DNA of 34,560 nucleotides from Candidatus Zhuqueibacterota bacterium (GTDB lineage Bacteria > Zhuqueibacterota > Zhuqueibacteria > Zhuqueibacterales > Zhuqueibacteraceae). The position numbers were made by a program, and so were the translations under genes. The stretch is taken from NCBI GenBank assembly GCA_003576975.1, contig QEVD01000009.1, forward strand, positions 1 through 34,560, given 5' to 3'. This document shows, in pieces, positions 15,289 to 24,570 of this stretch (positions are counted from its first letter, which is position 1; each line of letters opens with the position of its first letter). Under the pieces are notes generated by a model, which saw only the letters and a list, made by a program, of their open reading frames with translations, searched no databases and was not told the origin of the DNA.

Positions 15289-16914
15289 CTATCGCCAGGT
15301 TGCCAGTAACTCCTTCAAGCGCTGGAACGAAAGCTTCGTGCTGCAATCTTCGCGCACCAAGCCGCCGTTCACGATGAACGGACGAAAATCCGAGAAGTCG
15401 TACCAGTTGATCGCTTTGATGTAAGGCTTGCTGTAGTAGATCGTGTAAACCTGCTCCAGCCAATCGGCTTGCAAGGCCTCATCCCAATGCCGATGCCAGG
15501 CGTACGGCTCTTTGATCGCGCCGCCGGCGTTGACCTGTTCGAGATTCGAGCTGGCGCCGATCTCGGTGATGTAAATGGGTTTGCCAAACGCCGCCAGGCG
15601 TTCGAGCAATCTCACGATGTCCGACAAATCGCGCTGCGGAAAATAGATTTGAATGCCGAGCACGTCAAACTCGACGCCAGCATCGATGAGGTCTTTAATG
15701 AACTGCCGCGGCGAGCGCAAAGGACGAGTCGCCTCCATGCGCGCCATTCTTCCACGCGCCGCGTACTCGGCAAACGGACAGCAGTTGTTGAGAATGCGCA
15801 CGACTTTGGGATTCGTCTCCCTGGTTGTGTCGCAGGCGAGACGAACGATCTCGGTAATCTGCTCCGGCGTGTGGTTGTGGATGTTCGCCCAATCGTGATA
15901 CTCGTTGACCACTTCCCACTCCAGCACCTTGTCGCCATAGTGGCTCACCAGATTGCGCGCGTGCGTTTCCACGTATTTTTTCAGCTCGTCGAAGTTTTTG
16001 CTCTTCAGCCAGTCCGGCGTGACGATCGGATGAAACCAAAACAGCGGCCGGCCTTCGATGCGAATGTTGTTTTCCGTGAGCCAATTGACAATGTTGTCTT
16101 TCACGCCCCAGTTGTAAACGCCCTCGCGCGGCTCGAACAGCTCGTACCAGGTGTCCCAGAGGTAATGCGTCACCGTGGCGTAATCGAACAATTCAACAAA
16201 ACGCTTGGTGAATTCCTCATGCTTCGCCCAGATATATTGGCGCGTCTCGCAGCCGAAGTGAACCTTGTCCGCGCGTTTGCTTTTTTCGATGTCACTCTTC
16301 GCCTTTTCGAGTTCGATTTTTTCGCCGGCCCGGAGCGCGTATTTTAAAGCACGGTCAGAGAGCCGCGCACACAACTCGCCATCGGCCTGCTTCTTCGCGG
16401 CGTCATACAGCAATTCTTCGGCAAGCGCGTGGAGATGTTTGACCTCGCGGGAAAACACCGCGCCTTCTTTTTGATAACGCGCGAGCACGGTTTTGTTGCG
16501 CTGCACGCGACTGCGCGCAAATTCATGATTCAAATTTAGCCGGCGGCCACCGCCAAAATCCTCGCGAGAAAAATATGTCCCGCCGTTGTCTGCCCCGAGC
16601 CAAACATAGCCGAAGCCTTCCACAAACCAGCGTGTGTTGACCGCGAATTTGCGAGCGCCCAACTCTTCCGGAATGACGATACCGTCTTGCGTGACGTGCA
16701 TTGAGGACTTGAAAGGATCGTGATTCTCATCCGTGGCATAAACGAATGACATCGCCGGCATGAGGGGATGAGGATAAGGCCGAAGCACCAACTCGCTATT
16801 CGTGTGCGCGAAGAGAGTCGACCAGTTTGAAATCATCGGGGCCGCAGAAAACGCCGCCGCGCTCATGGCACCCGTTTTCAAAAATTCCCGGCGGGAGAGT
16901 GATTTGATTTTCAT
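15289..16914 (-). CDS. GH10 endo-beta-xylanase-like protein, Tat-exported (downstream copy)
   Basis: This 541-residue protein begins with a twin-arginine signal (SRREFLKTGAMSAAAF). The GH10 catalytic pair is visible: acid/base Glu338 in LEWEVVNEYHDW and nucleophile Glu451 in IYITEIGAS. HFGCETRQYIW and RPLFWFHPIVTPDW mark the start of the barrel. The N-terminal 200 residues form a separate beta-rich and helical region (FVEGFGYVWLGADNGG), probably a sugar-binding module, and not part of classical GH10. GH10 enzymes cut internal beta-1,4-xylan links. The start overlaps the stop of its paralogue by 4 bases (ATGA), so the two are translationally coupled. Tat export means it folds in the cytoplasm first. 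The substrate is inferred from the family only. Confidence 0.85.
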   Translation of the reverse strand: MKIKSLSRREFLKTGAMSAAAFSAAPMISNWSTLFAHTNSELVLRPYPHPLMPAMSFVYATDENHDPFKSSMHVTQDGIVIPEELGARKFAVNTRWFVEGFGYVWLGADNGGTYFSREDFGGGRRLNLNHEFARSRVQRNKTVLARYQKEGAVFSREVKHLHALAEELLYDAAKKQADGELCARLSDRALKYALRAGEKIELEKAKSDIEKSKRADKVHFGCETRQYIWAKHEEFTKRFVELFDYATVTHYLWDTWYELFEPREGVYNWGVKDNIVNWLTENNIRIEGRPLFWFHPIVTPDWLKSKNFDELKKYVETHARNLVSHYGDKVLEWEVVNEYHDWANIHNHTPEQITEIVRLACDTTRETNPKVVRILNNCCPFAEYAARGRMARMEATRPLRSPRQFIKDLIDAGVEFDVLGIQIYFPQRDLSDIVRLLERLAAFGKPIYITEIGASSNLEQVNAGGAIKEPYAWHRHWDEALQADWLEQVYTIYYSKPYIKAINWYDFSDFRPFIVNGGLVREDCSTKLSFQRLKELLATWR

Positions 16915-18608
16915 CGATGTTGTTTATCCTTTAGATTCTTCCACTTCCCCTGCAATTTCATCAATCTGTCGAACGCCGCTTTTTTCTCTCCCTTGGGCGA
17001 ACGCAGCAAGCCGCCGTTTTTGATCCACGAATGTGGATCAACGAAGTCGTACCAGTTCACCGCTTCGATGAACGGCTTGCTGTAGGCCAGCGTGTACAAG
17101 CCTTCGAGCCAATCAGCCTGCAATTCCTCATCCCAATGGCGATGCCAGATGTACGGCTCAGTCGGCATCTTCAACGTCTCGGCCATGATGGATTCTTTCG
17201 TCGGTCCGGAGGAGGCCCCGACTTCGGTCAATTGCATGGGCCGGCCAAACTCTTCATAGCGCTCGATGAGAAGGATCGTGTCGGCCAAATCGCGGTAGGG
17301 GAAGTACATTTGCAAGCCGGTGATGGTGAAATCAACGTCCGCTTCCACCAAATCGCGCATGAATTGATGCGGCGTGCGCTGCGGATATATCGCATCAAGC
17401 TCGCCCCACTTTTTCAACTGCACATATTCCGCGAACGGGCAGCAATTGTTGATCAACCGGTGTACTTTGGGATTGGTTGCTTTTGCCACTTCGCAAGCCA
17501 GGCGCGTCACTTCGACGATTTGCTCAGGCCGGAGCTGCAGCTCGTTCGCCCAATCGTGCGCTTCATTGACGACTTCCCACGCATACATTTCATCACCGTA
17601 ATGGCCGACGACTTCACGGGCGTGCTTCTCGACGTACTTCAATAATTCATCATACGATTTTTTTCGTAGCCAATCCGGCGTGGTGGTTTTATAAAACCAA
17701 AAGAGCGGCCGGCCCTCGACAGTGATATTGCGCCGGCGCAACTCTTTGAACAGCGCGGTACGGAGATTGAATTGTTTTCCGTCTTCTTCCGGCTCAAAAT
17801 CTTGATAAGAGCCGCTGACAAGATAATGCGTGATGGTGGCGTAATTGAACAATTCCACGAAGCGGGAGAGAAAGAGATCGGGATCCATTTGAAAATATCC
17901 GCGCGCATCGCAGCCGATGAAGAAATCGGGGCGTGGGCCGGTTTTATTGATGTCGTGTTCCGCCTTTTCCAGCTCGATCTTTTCGCCCGCCCACATCGCG
18001 TAGTGCAGCGCCTTCTGCGCCAGCGCGCCGCATTTTTCGCCATCACTTTGAACTTTCGCCGCGTCCGCAAAATATTCTTCCGAGAGATTGGCGAATGCCG
18101 CAAGCTCACGCGAGGGTTTCCATCCCGCTTTTGAATGCAAACTCATGCGGCGACGATTGCGCAGGACCCGGCTCTTTGCCAACTCAAAATTCAAATTCAA
18201 CATCGCCGTTTTGCCCGCAGCCGGAAGCTCGTAAAACTCCCCGCCGTTGTCAGCGGTGATGAAGATGTATCCAAAGCCCTCCACGTTCCAGCGCACATCG
18301 ACGCCGAATTTCTTTTTGCCTTCGGCATCGGAAATCTTGACGCCCTCCTGCGAGGCGGTGATGTTGGAATGAAACGCATCCCAGTTGGCGTCGCTGGCGT
18401 AGGCCCAATCCAACAAATGCGGACCCACTCCTTTTTGCACGAAGTGCGGGCGAAAAATCAATTCGCCTTGTGAAGTTGATTTTGACATATTATTTCCGCG
18501 TGATGACGTTAAAATCGTCGGCGCGGAGATAATGGATTCGGAAGCGAGCGTCGCTCCGGCAACACCCAGCGCCGATTGCTTAAGAAATTGTCTGCGATTG
18601 AGCTTCAT
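16911..18608 (-). CDS. GH10 endo-beta-xylanase-like protein, Tat-exported (upstream copy)
   Basis: This is a 565-residue paralogue of the next gene, with the same order of parts. It has a twin-arginine signal (NRRQFLKQSALG), the N-terminal module with NVEGFGYIFITADNGGE, and a GH10-like barrel with acid/base Glu349 (AWEVVNEAHDW) and nucleophile Glu462 (MQLTEVGASS). The C-terminal WHRHWDEELQADWLEGLYTLAYSKP is nearly identical in pattern to its neighbour, which shows a tandem duplication that has since diverged. The start overlaps the stop of the binding-protein gene by 4 bases (ATGA). An internal methionine at residue 41 exists but would lose the Tat signal. It is likely periplasmic or exported. 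Confidence 0.85.
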   Translation of the reverse strand: MKLNRRQFLKQSALGVAGATLASESIISAPTILTSSRGNNMSKSTSQGELIFRPHFVQKGVGPHLLDWAYASDANWDAFHSNITASQEGVKISDAEGKKKFGVDVRWNVEGFGYIFITADNGGEFYELPAAGKTAMLNLNFELAKSRVLRNRRRMSLHSKAGWKPSRELAAFANLSEEYFADAAKVQSDGEKCGALAQKALHYAMWAGEKIELEKAEHDINKTGPRPDFFIGCDARGYFQMDPDLFLSRFVELFNYATITHYLVSGSYQDFEPEEDGKQFNLRTALFKELRRRNITVEGRPLFWFYKTTTPDWLRKKSYDELLKYVEKHAREVVGHYGDEMYAWEVVNEAHDWANELQLRPEQIVEVTRLACEVAKATNPKVHRLINNCCPFAEYVQLKKWGELDAIYPQRTPHQFMRDLVEADVDFTITGLQMYFPYRDLADTILLIERYEEFGRPMQLTEVGASSGPTKESIMAETLKMPTEPYIWHRHWDEELQADWLEGLYTLAYSKPFIEAVNWYDFVDPHSWIKNGGLLRSPKGEKKAAFDRLMKLQGKWKNLKDKQHR

Positions 18609-19966
18609 GGTTTGGGATAAGAAACTTTTTCTTGGTTCACGGCTTTGAGGCGCGACAGCAGCAGTTGATTTGCCTTTGCCGCAGCTTCATCCAAAACGAT
18701 TTTCGGATCCCTCTGGCCCAACGTCGCTTTCTCGATGGCCTCTGCGAGATAGCGATTGATTTCGACGCGATGATTATCGATGGCGCCACGCGCTTGCCCC
18801 CAATTCATTTGATCGACAAAGGCTTTGAGCGCCGGATCGGCTGCGAGAAAATCCTGATATTCCTTCATCTCCAAAACCGAACGCCGCACGGGCAAATAAC
18901 CCGATTTCATTGAGAACGAGGCCTGCACTTCTGGCTGAATGATCCACTTCACAAATTGCCAGCCGGCTTGTGGATGTTTGCTTTGCTTGAATATTGCCAG
19001 ATGCTCGCCGGCCAGATAAGTGGCACGCTGCGCCGGCCCGGCGGGAAGCGGCGCCACTGCCCAATCGACGTTGTTCATTTCGCGATAACGCGGCAGATTC
19101 CACGGGCCGTCCAAAACCATCGCAAGGCGCTGCGATGCAAACGCCATGTCATGTGCCATCGAAAACGTGCGCATGCCCAGCTCGTCATACATGTTTTTCC
19201 ACAATGTAAGCGCTTGCACGCCGGCTTCACTATTGAACAGCACTTGGGTTTGTGCCGCATTGATCTCCGCGCCGCCGGCCTGCCAGAGAAACGGCGTCCA
19301 TTGCAAAACCATCCAAATGTTCAAATCGCCCGAGGCCGGAAACACCGGCACTAAAAATCCGTGTTGCTCGAGTTTGCCGTCGCCATTCTTATCGAGCGTC
19401 AGCTTTTTCGCAAACTCGCGCAACTCCTGCCAATTTTTGGGAGGATGATCCGGATCAAGCCCGGCCTGGCGGAAAAGCTCTTTATTGTATAACAGCGCAA
19501 GCGAGGTGGCTTCCATCGGCAGGGCGTAAAGCGTGTCGCGCCACGTGGCCGCTTGCAGCAGCGGCGGGAAAATATCGTTCAACTCTTCATTCGATAAACC
19601 TTCCGGTCCAGCGATGAATTCTTCCATCTTATAAATGGCGCGCGCCTGGGCCAGCTTGTCCAAGAAATCCGCATGAACCCACGCAATGTCCGGCGCGGTT
19701 TGGCTTTGAATGGCGGTGATCAGCTTTTGCACCAGCGCGTCGCCGGTGGGCACGTATTGCGCCTTGATTTGGATGCCGGGATGCTCTGCTTCGAATTTTT
19801 CGATCAATTCTTCCAGCGCAGGAATAGTGGAGGCGACGAAGCTGTGCCAAAAGGTGAGGGTGGATTTGTTGGAAAGAGGCGCATTCCGGTTGCAACTCAA
19901 ATTAAAAAAAAGAATCCCAATGAATAGAAACAACTCAACGGATGTAGAATTTTTTGTTTTTTTCAT
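18605..19966 (-). CDS. ABC-type sugar-binding lipoprotein (extracellular solute-binding protein family 1)
   Basis: The 453-residue product starts MKKTKNSTSVELFLFIGILF and has a lipobox ending FNLSC (Cys25), so it is a lipoprotein. The mature part begins LTFWHSFVASTIPALEELIEKFEAEHPGI, the classic start of family 1 sugar-binding proteins, and goes on with TAPDIAWVHADFLDKLA, YALPMEATSLALLYNKELFRQAGLDP and AMVLDGPWNLPRYRE. It should bind an oligosaccharide in the periplasm. The ATG at 19966 lies 1 base after the stop of the nucleoside hydrolase; the open frame up to 20086 lies inside that gene and is not coding. No ABC permease or ATPase gene is visible anywhere in the window, so its transporter partner is elsewhere or missing. 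Confidence 0.9.
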   Translation of the reverse strand: MKKTKNSTSVELFLFIGILFFNLSCNRNAPLSNKSTLTFWHSFVASTIPALEELIEKFEAEHPGIQIKAQYVPTGDALVQKLITAIQSQTAPDIAWVHADFLDKLAQARAIYKMEEFIAGPEGLSNEELNDIFPPLLQAATWRDTLYALPMEATSLALLYNKELFRQAGLDPDHPPKNWQELREFAKKLTLDKNGDGKLEQHGFLVPVFPASGDLNIWMVLQWTPFLWQAGGAEINAAQTQVLFNSEAGVQALTLWKNMYDELGMRTFSMAHDMAFASQRLAMVLDGPWNLPRYREMNNVDWAVAPLPAGPAQRATYLAGEHLAIFKQSKHPQAGWQFVKWIIQPEVQASFSMKSGYLPVRRSVLEMKEYQDFLAADPALKAFVDQMNWGQARGAIDNHRVEINRYLAEAIEKATLGQRDPKIVLDEAAAKANQLLLSRLKAVNQEKVSYPKP

Positions 19967-19967
19967 T

Positions 19968-20855
19968 TCAGTAAAACACCGAGAAAAAATGTTCGAAGAA
20001 CCGTCTGCTATCGACTTCAGTTGCAATTTCGTGTGCCGCCTCCGCGCCACCGGCCTGCCAAAACAACATCCCTTTTGATTTTTCACCGTCGGTCTCGACT
20101 TCTACCGTTCCCCGTTCAAATGCGCAAATCTGTTCGTCAAAAATCGTCGCTGCCGCAAGCGGGTCGTGAAACGTCGTTCCTCCCCATTGTTGAAACCAAA
20201 TCTCCGCAAAATCCAAAACCGGGCGGAACAAATCGATCCGCCGGAATTTCTCGCGGAACTCCTGCGCGCTCATGTTCACGCGGCTCGTGACCTCCAAACC
20301 CACGGAGCGGTGCATGCGAACCGGTGCGCGATACACAATCGCCGTGGCGTGCGGATCGCAGAGGGCGTTCCATTCCAGCGGGCCGTAATTTCCCTGCACG
20401 CGATTGGTGAAGCGGCCGCACATCATCACCAATCCTTTCAGCAGCGCGGGAATCTCCGGATCGACGCTGAAGAGCAGGCCGGCATTGGTCAAGGGTCCGA
20501 TGGTGAGCAGGATGATTTCGCTCGGATGCGCGCGGATGGTTTGCCGCATGAATTCAACGGCCTGTCCGCACGGAAAGTCATCGTCATGCTCCCATCGCGA
20601 GAGTGCGACGGCTTGCTGCGCCTGCGTTTGCTTTTGCGGAACGAGCAAAGGCGCTTCTGCGCCGGGATAGATGGGAATATTTTTTTTCGCGGCTTTGCAA
20701 ATCGCGCTCGCCAGCATCGCGCGTTTCACCACCTCACCGGTTACCGTGGTGATGCCCAGCAGCTCGCATTGCGGTTGCGCAAGCAGGTAAGCGAGGCAAA
20801 CCGCGTCGTCGATGTCGGTGCCGATGTCGGTGTCTAAAAGGATTTTTGTGGGCAT
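19968..20855 (-). CDS. Nucleoside hydrolase (inosine-uridine preferring family)
   Basis: The 295-residue product starts [19 protein letters not shown], the D-T-D-x-G-x-D-x-D-D calcium motif of nucleoside hydrolases. [15 protein letters not shown] and [15 protein letters not shown] are further family blocks, and [11 protein letters not shown] is the last conserved site. These enzymes split a nucleoside into base and ribose. No signal peptide is seen. GGAG lies 5 bases before the ATG at 20855, which is favoured over an upstream start at 20873. As the first gene of a polysaccharide operon its role may be on another ribosyl or N-glycosyl compound; many relatives of this kind are uncharacterised. 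Its stop lies one base from the next start. Confidence 0.9.
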   Translation of the reverse strand: MPTKILLDTDIGTDIDDAVCLAYLLAQPQCELLGITTVTGEVVKRAMLASAICKAAKKNIPIYPGAEAPLLVPQKQTQAQQAVALSRWEHDDDFPCGQAVEFMRQTIRAHPSEIILLTIGPLTNAGLLFSVDPEIPALLKGLVMMCGRFTNRVQGNYGPLEWNALCDPHATAIVYRAPVRMHRSVGLEVTSRVNMSAQEFREKFRRIDLFRPVLDFAEIWFQQWGGTTFHDPLAAATIFDEQICAFERGTVEVETDGEKSKGMLFWQAGGAEAAHEIATEVDSRRFFEHFFSVFY

Positions 20856-20885
20856 ATTGTCTCCGGAATCCATCCCGCTAAAACT

Positions 20886-20906
20886 CAGTCACGCGGACTG
20901 GGTTAC
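20886..20906. repeat. REP-like palindrome, family A copy 2
   Basis: CAGTC-ACGCG-GACTG followed by GGTTAC. On the minus strand it reads GTAACCCAGTCCGCGTGACTG, then AGTTTTA, close to the right half of copy 1 (GTAACCCGGTTCGCGGGACTG, then AAATTA). It lies 31 bases upstream of the nucleoside hydrolase start. The TAA in its head ends a small open frame (20903-21058). Confidence 0.65.
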
Positions 20907-21058
20907 TGTGGCAACGTCCATTCTTTGACGGTTACTTTCACGCACACGGCTCCGATCATTTTACCATCGAAGACTTCACCTGTGGGATCACACTTTACTG
21001 CGGCCTTAAAGTTCACGGCATAAGTTTCTTTAAAGTAAAATCGCTGCTTTAAAAGCAA
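20903..21058 (-). CDS. Possible small or decayed ORF upstream of the nucleoside hydrolase
   Basis: In the 258-base gap between the MFS and nucleoside hydrolase genes one minus-strand frame stays open over 65 codons (21097 to 20903) and its lower part looks like real protein: NFKAAVKCDPTGEVFDGK and then MIGAVCVKVTVKEWTLPQ. There is no in-frame ATG in a usable place. A TTG at 21058 would give 51 residues and a GTG at 21016 would give 37. No Shine-Dalgarno sequence is evident, and the upper part of the frame runs through a terminator hairpin. It may be a remnant of a deleted gene or chance. Its stop codon is in a palindromic repeat. Confidence 0.2.
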   Translation of the reverse strand: MLLKQRFYFKETYAVNFKAAVKCDPTGEVFDGKMIGAVCVKVTVKEWTLPQ

Positions 21059-21101
21059 AAAAAAATTGTAAGCGGATACTGCTCTTGCTTTATCCGCTTA
21101 C
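21057..21101 (-). terminator. Rho-independent terminator of the GH39-to-MFS operon
   Basis: Arms GTAAGCGGATA (21068-21078) and TATCCGCTTAC (21091-21101) are perfect 11-base inverted repeats around a 12-base loop. On the minus strand they are followed by AA and nine T (21057-21065). The stem starts 13 bases after the MFS stop codon. Confidence 0.9.
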
Positions 21102-21113
21102 CATTAAATCCGC

Positions 21114-22412
21114 TCACAGGAAGCTTTTGGGTTGCGGCTCATCCTTGCGCTGGAACACGGCATAACCGCCCGACCGGCGACGCGGCTCCTTTACCATGAA
21201 CAGCAGCCAAACCGCTGCGGCCGAGGCCAGCGTTGCGGCGATGATGAATACGGCATCATACCCGAAGCGGTTTGCAATCCAGCCGCCGGCGATTCCCGCG
21301 AGCGCGAAAGGTGCGGTGACCATATTCGTCAGCGCGATGTAGGTCGGGCGCTCCGCTTCCGGGCAAAACTCGGCGATAATCGGCAGGCGCGAAACGCCGT
21401 TCAATCCGATGGCCAAAGCCCAAGCGGCAAACACGAACAAGTAAATCTGAATGCTCGCGGCGAACAATGCGATCAAGCATGCTGCGGCAGTGAAAACGGT
21501 TGATAACGACAAATTGATCTTGTGCCCGAAGCGATCCGCGAGATAGCCGAAGAAAAGATTTCCAACAATCATGCTGCACGTCATCACGATCGTGAACGTT
21601 CCGGCATAAGCTTCCGTCAGCGAGAATTTCTCCAAAGCATTGACGGCATAAAAAGCGCCGGACATGGTCGAGGCAATCAGCAAAGCATCGGCAACGAGAA
21701 AATTGCGGAAGTTGCGCTCGCGCCGGAGAATGCGCGGCAGGTGCAGCACATGCATTTTGAAGGTCTGGCGCCGTACCAGGCGCGCGCCGTTCTCTTCCTG
21801 CAACAGCACCAAAAAGACATAGGAAACCATCATCACGCCGAACGCCAGCGCGAAAAGCAGCGCAAAACTTTCCGGATACGTGAACGCTTGCAGAACCCGT
21901 ATTACCGCCCAGCCGCCGAATACGCCGAGCACGGCGCCCAGCATCATGCGCAGCGCGAACAGCCGGCCGCGCATGTCCACCGGCGTAATCTTGGCCACCA
22001 AATCGAACCACACCGGCAGGTTGATGCTTCCCGTAATCGCAGCCAGCGTGAACGCGGTGAAGAACAGCAACAAACCCGTTTGGACGCTCACCGCCTCCAG
22101 AAAAAATACGATCACGGCGAGCAGCAGCCATGGAAAACGCTGCGCGAGAGCGGTGATGAGCACGAAATTCTTTTTGCGATCAAAGCGCTGCGCAAAATTG
22201 GCGACGAAGATTTGCGGAAAATTGAAGCCCGCAGTCCACAGCACTGGAATCAGTCCCACGGCGACGTTGTTGCCGCCCATCTTTTTCACCAGCACCGGCA
22301 GCAACGTTTGTTGCGAAACCAGGCTCAAGGCCAGGGAAAAGAGCGCGCCGTCGCAAACATTCGCGGCGAAATTCCACTTTGAAAAAGGCCGGGGCGGCTC
22401 CGGGGTTTGCAT
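21114..22412 (-). CDS. Major facilitator superfamily transporter
   Basis: This 432-residue membrane protein has about twelve hydrophobic segments, for example LLAVIVFFLEAVSVQTGLLL, AYAGTFTIVMTCSMIVGNLF and IAGGWIANRFGYDAVFIIAA. The MFS loop GYLADRFGHK sits between helices 8 and 9, and VANFAQRFDRKKN is the matching N-terminal loop. It should move a small solute, probably a sugar or glycoside given the neighbours, across the inner membrane. I chose the ATG at 22412. A GTG at 22427 that overlaps the end of the GH42 gene is possible and has GGGGAGG 12 bases upstream. It is the last gene before a strong terminator. Confidence 0.9.
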   Translation of the reverse strand: MQTPEPPRPFSKWNFAANVCDGALFSLALSLVSQQTLLPVLVKKMGGNNVAVGLIPVLWTAGFNFPQIFVANFAQRFDRKKNFVLITALAQRFPWLLLAVIVFFLEAVSVQTGLLLFFTAFTLAAITGSINLPVWFDLVAKITPVDMRGRLFALRMMLGAVLGVFGGWAVIRVLQAFTYPESFALLFALAFGVMMVSYVFLVLLQEENGARLVRRQTFKMHVLHLPRILRRERNFRNFLVADALLIASTMSGAFYAVNALEKFSLTEAYAGTFTIVMTCSMIVGNLFFGYLADRFGHKINLSLSTVFTAAACLIALFAASIQIYLFVFAAWALAIGLNGVSRLPIIAEFCPEAERPTYIALTNMVTAPFALAGIAGGWIANRFGYDAVFIIAATLASAAAVWLLFMVKEPRRRSGGYAVFQRKDEPQPKSFL

Positions 22413-22419
22413 GGCGGAA

Positions 22420-24558
22420 TCAACCACAAAAAACTTGAACCTCCCCGGGCGCGAGCGTTAATTGGATCACAGCGCCGTTTCCCTGCGGCGAAACCGCGAT
22501 CGTTTCATGAAGAAATTGCTCACTCGCCTGCGCAGCAATGGCGCCGGGCAAATAAACCGAAGCTTCGACCGCAACCGGCTCGAGGTTTTGCGCAATGATC
22601 ATGAATTGTTGATCAGGCGCGGTTAAAATATCGATACGGATTTTGGCATTGCCCGCCACTTGCGGCCGTTCAATCACAGTGGAAGAATCAATCAGGCTCG
22701 CAATCAAAGCCGCGTTCGCTTCATGGCCATTGCGATGATACGGCAAACCGAGATACGAGCCGATCAGGATTGCCTTGCCTTTGCCGTAATCGGCGCGCGT
22801 GATCGCCGGCTCGCCGGTTGAAAATTGCGCCAGCACTTCCGCGCCTTCGAGAAAAAAAGTTTCTTTGACGAGCGCGCCATAAACCTTTTCGCCTTTTTTG
22901 ATGAAAGGCAGATCACGAACGGTTTCGATTTCCACCGTGCCGCTTTCCTCAGCCGGCGCAGCGAAGCCCTGACGCGCCTGGAAAACTTTGTGCAACCCGT
23001 AACCGGGCACGGTGGTTTGATGATGGCCGCGCTCCGCATGCCAGCCGGCAAAATAGCTTTCGCCGATCAACGTGCCGCCGTTTTTCACCCACGCTTCGAG
23101 TGCGTGGCAAATTTTCTCACTGAGAAAATAAGGGAAGGGTGCATAAACGACTTTATAATTTTTGAGAATATCATGATCGAATTCTTTGGGATGAATGAAA
23201 TCAATTTTAAAATTGTGGCGATATAGCGCCTTATGAGTTCCAAGCAATGAATCCGTCGCATTTTTTTCATTGCCGCTCGCCGCCCACGCGAAAATTTGAT
23301 TCTCGGGATTATAGAGCAACGCAATATCAGCTTGCTTCGGCGAGGCTTCAAGAATAAATGCCGCGTTCTGCTGCACCACTTGATTGACTTCTGCAAAAGC
23401 GTTCAGCCACGGCGTCGGCGAGCCGTCGAGATGCGTGAGTCCCCACGCCGGCGCTTCCCGGCCGAGAATCTCCGGACGATACTGCCAAAAGATGCACCCT
23501 TTCAAATTGGCCGCGATGCCGGTGAAGACGAAACGCTTGATGTCGTTCATGCCAATCGGCTTGGGCAAATCGAGCGTGTAGCCGTAGAGCATGAGCATTT
23601 CCGCGCACATAACTGGCTTGCCTTTGGCGCAGGAACGCACGACATCGACCATCATCGGGTCGTCCATCTGCGTGATGCCGTGCAGGTCGCCGTATTGCCC
23701 GACGTTCCAGGGATCGTTCGCTGTCGAAGTCACCGGAAATCCCTGAATGAAAACATGATGGCAGAGCAGCGGATGCTTACCTTGATCTTCCTCTTTCGCA
23801 ATCTCGAAGCGGCGCTTGACGTTCTCGCCAAGCGTATGCAGGAAGAACATGCGCCAGTCGATCAGGTCGTTAAACGTGTTGCGCGTTTTCGGGATTTCTA
23901 CTTCATCAAACGAACGATAGTTTCTGTTCCACGCCGTATTCAATTGCCCAATGCTGCCATATTTCGTGGCGAGCCATTTTTTGAAACCCTGTTGGCAGCG
24001 CTCGCAGTAGCACAGCATGTCGCCCATCTTCTCGGCATTGTCGGCATACAAGCGCATCTCCGCCATGCTGCTGGTCAATTCCGGTTCGCTGGCGACGTTC
24101 CACATTTCCAACGCCGGATGATTTTTGTAACGCTTAACGGTCTCGTGTAGAAAACGGAAACAATGTTCCATCGCCTCGGCATGATTGAAGCACAAGCCGA
24201 GTCCGCCGATTTGCCGGTGCGGTTGCGTTTGCGGACCGATGCGGCGGCCACTCAACGTCACCATCGAAGCGTCGGGGAATTTTTGGTAAATCCACGCCGG
24301 TGCGACGTCGAAAATGGTGTTGAGCATCACACGGAGTTGGTTGTGATGCGCAATGTCCATCAAGCGGTCGATGTCGTCAAAATAAAATTCATTCTCCGCC
24401 GGATGATTCCATCGCCACTGCACCCAAAACTTCACGGTGTTGAACCCGAGGGCGGCAAAGTTTTTCAAGTCGCTTTCCCAATCATTCGGCGACGGGGAGG
24501 GCGCGCGATAATATTGCGAGCCGAAGGGAATGTATTCGGAGGTTAAGAGATGGCGCAT
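22420..24558 (-). CDS. GH42 beta-galactosidase-like enzyme, cytoplasmic
   Basis: The 712-residue product has no signal peptide. The N-terminal barrel has LKNFAALGFNTVKFWVQWRW and the acid/base region EMWNVASEPE, where Glu158 takes the place of the usual DNE glutamate. Cys123, Cys183, Cys185 and Cys188 (LCFNH; CYCERC) match the four-cysteine zinc site seen in GH42 enzymes. Glu320 in PVMCAEM is the likely nucleophile. A second domain (about 400-600, with VVYAPFPYFLSEKICHALEAWVKNGGTLIGE) is the GATase-like trimerisation domain, followed by a small C-terminal beta domain. GH42 enzymes cleave terminal beta-galactosides and sometimes alpha-arabinosides. The changed acid/base motif makes the exact substrate uncertain. 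It is followed 7 bases later by the MFS gene. Confidence 0.85.
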   Translation of the reverse strand: MRHLLTSEYIPFGSQYYRAPSPSPNDWESDLKNFAALGFNTVKFWVQWRWNHPAENEFYFDDIDRLMDIAHHNQLRVMLNTIFDVAPAWIYQKFPDASMVTLSGRRIGPQTQPHRQIGGLGLCFNHAEAMEHCFRFLHETVKRYKNHPALEMWNVASEPELTSSMAEMRLYADNAEKMGDMLCYCERCQQGFKKWLATKYGSIGQLNTAWNRNYRSFDEVEIPKTRNTFNDLIDWRMFFLHTLGENVKRRFEIAKEEDQGKHPLLCHHVFIQGFPVTSTANDPWNVGQYGDLHGITQMDDPMMVDVVRSCAKGKPVMCAEMLMLYGYTLDLPKPIGMNDIKRFVFTGIAANLKGCIFWQYRPEILGREAPAWGLTHLDGSPTPWLNAFAEVNQVVQQNAAFILEASPKQADIALLYNPENQIFAWAASGNEKNATDSLLGTHKALYRHNFKIDFIHPKEFDHDILKNYKVVYAPFPYFLSEKICHALEAWVKNGGTLIGESYFAGWHAERGHHQTTVPGYGLHKVFQARQGFAAPAEESGTVEIETVRDLPFIKKGEKVYGALVKETFFLEGAEVLAQFSTGEPAITRADYGKGKAILIGSYLGLPYHRNGHEANAALIASLIDSSTVIERPQVAGNAKIRIDILTAPDQQFMIIAQNLEPVAVEASVYLPGAIAAQASEQFLHETIAVSPQGNGAVIQLTLAPGEVQVFCG

Positions 24559-24570
24559 GGAAGTCTAATG

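Noticed and set aside
19967..20086. Longer N-terminus of the binding lipoprotein.
   Set aside because: It would overlap the nucleoside hydrolase gene and bury the lipoprotein signal; the ATG at 19966 fits the signal and the 1-base gap.
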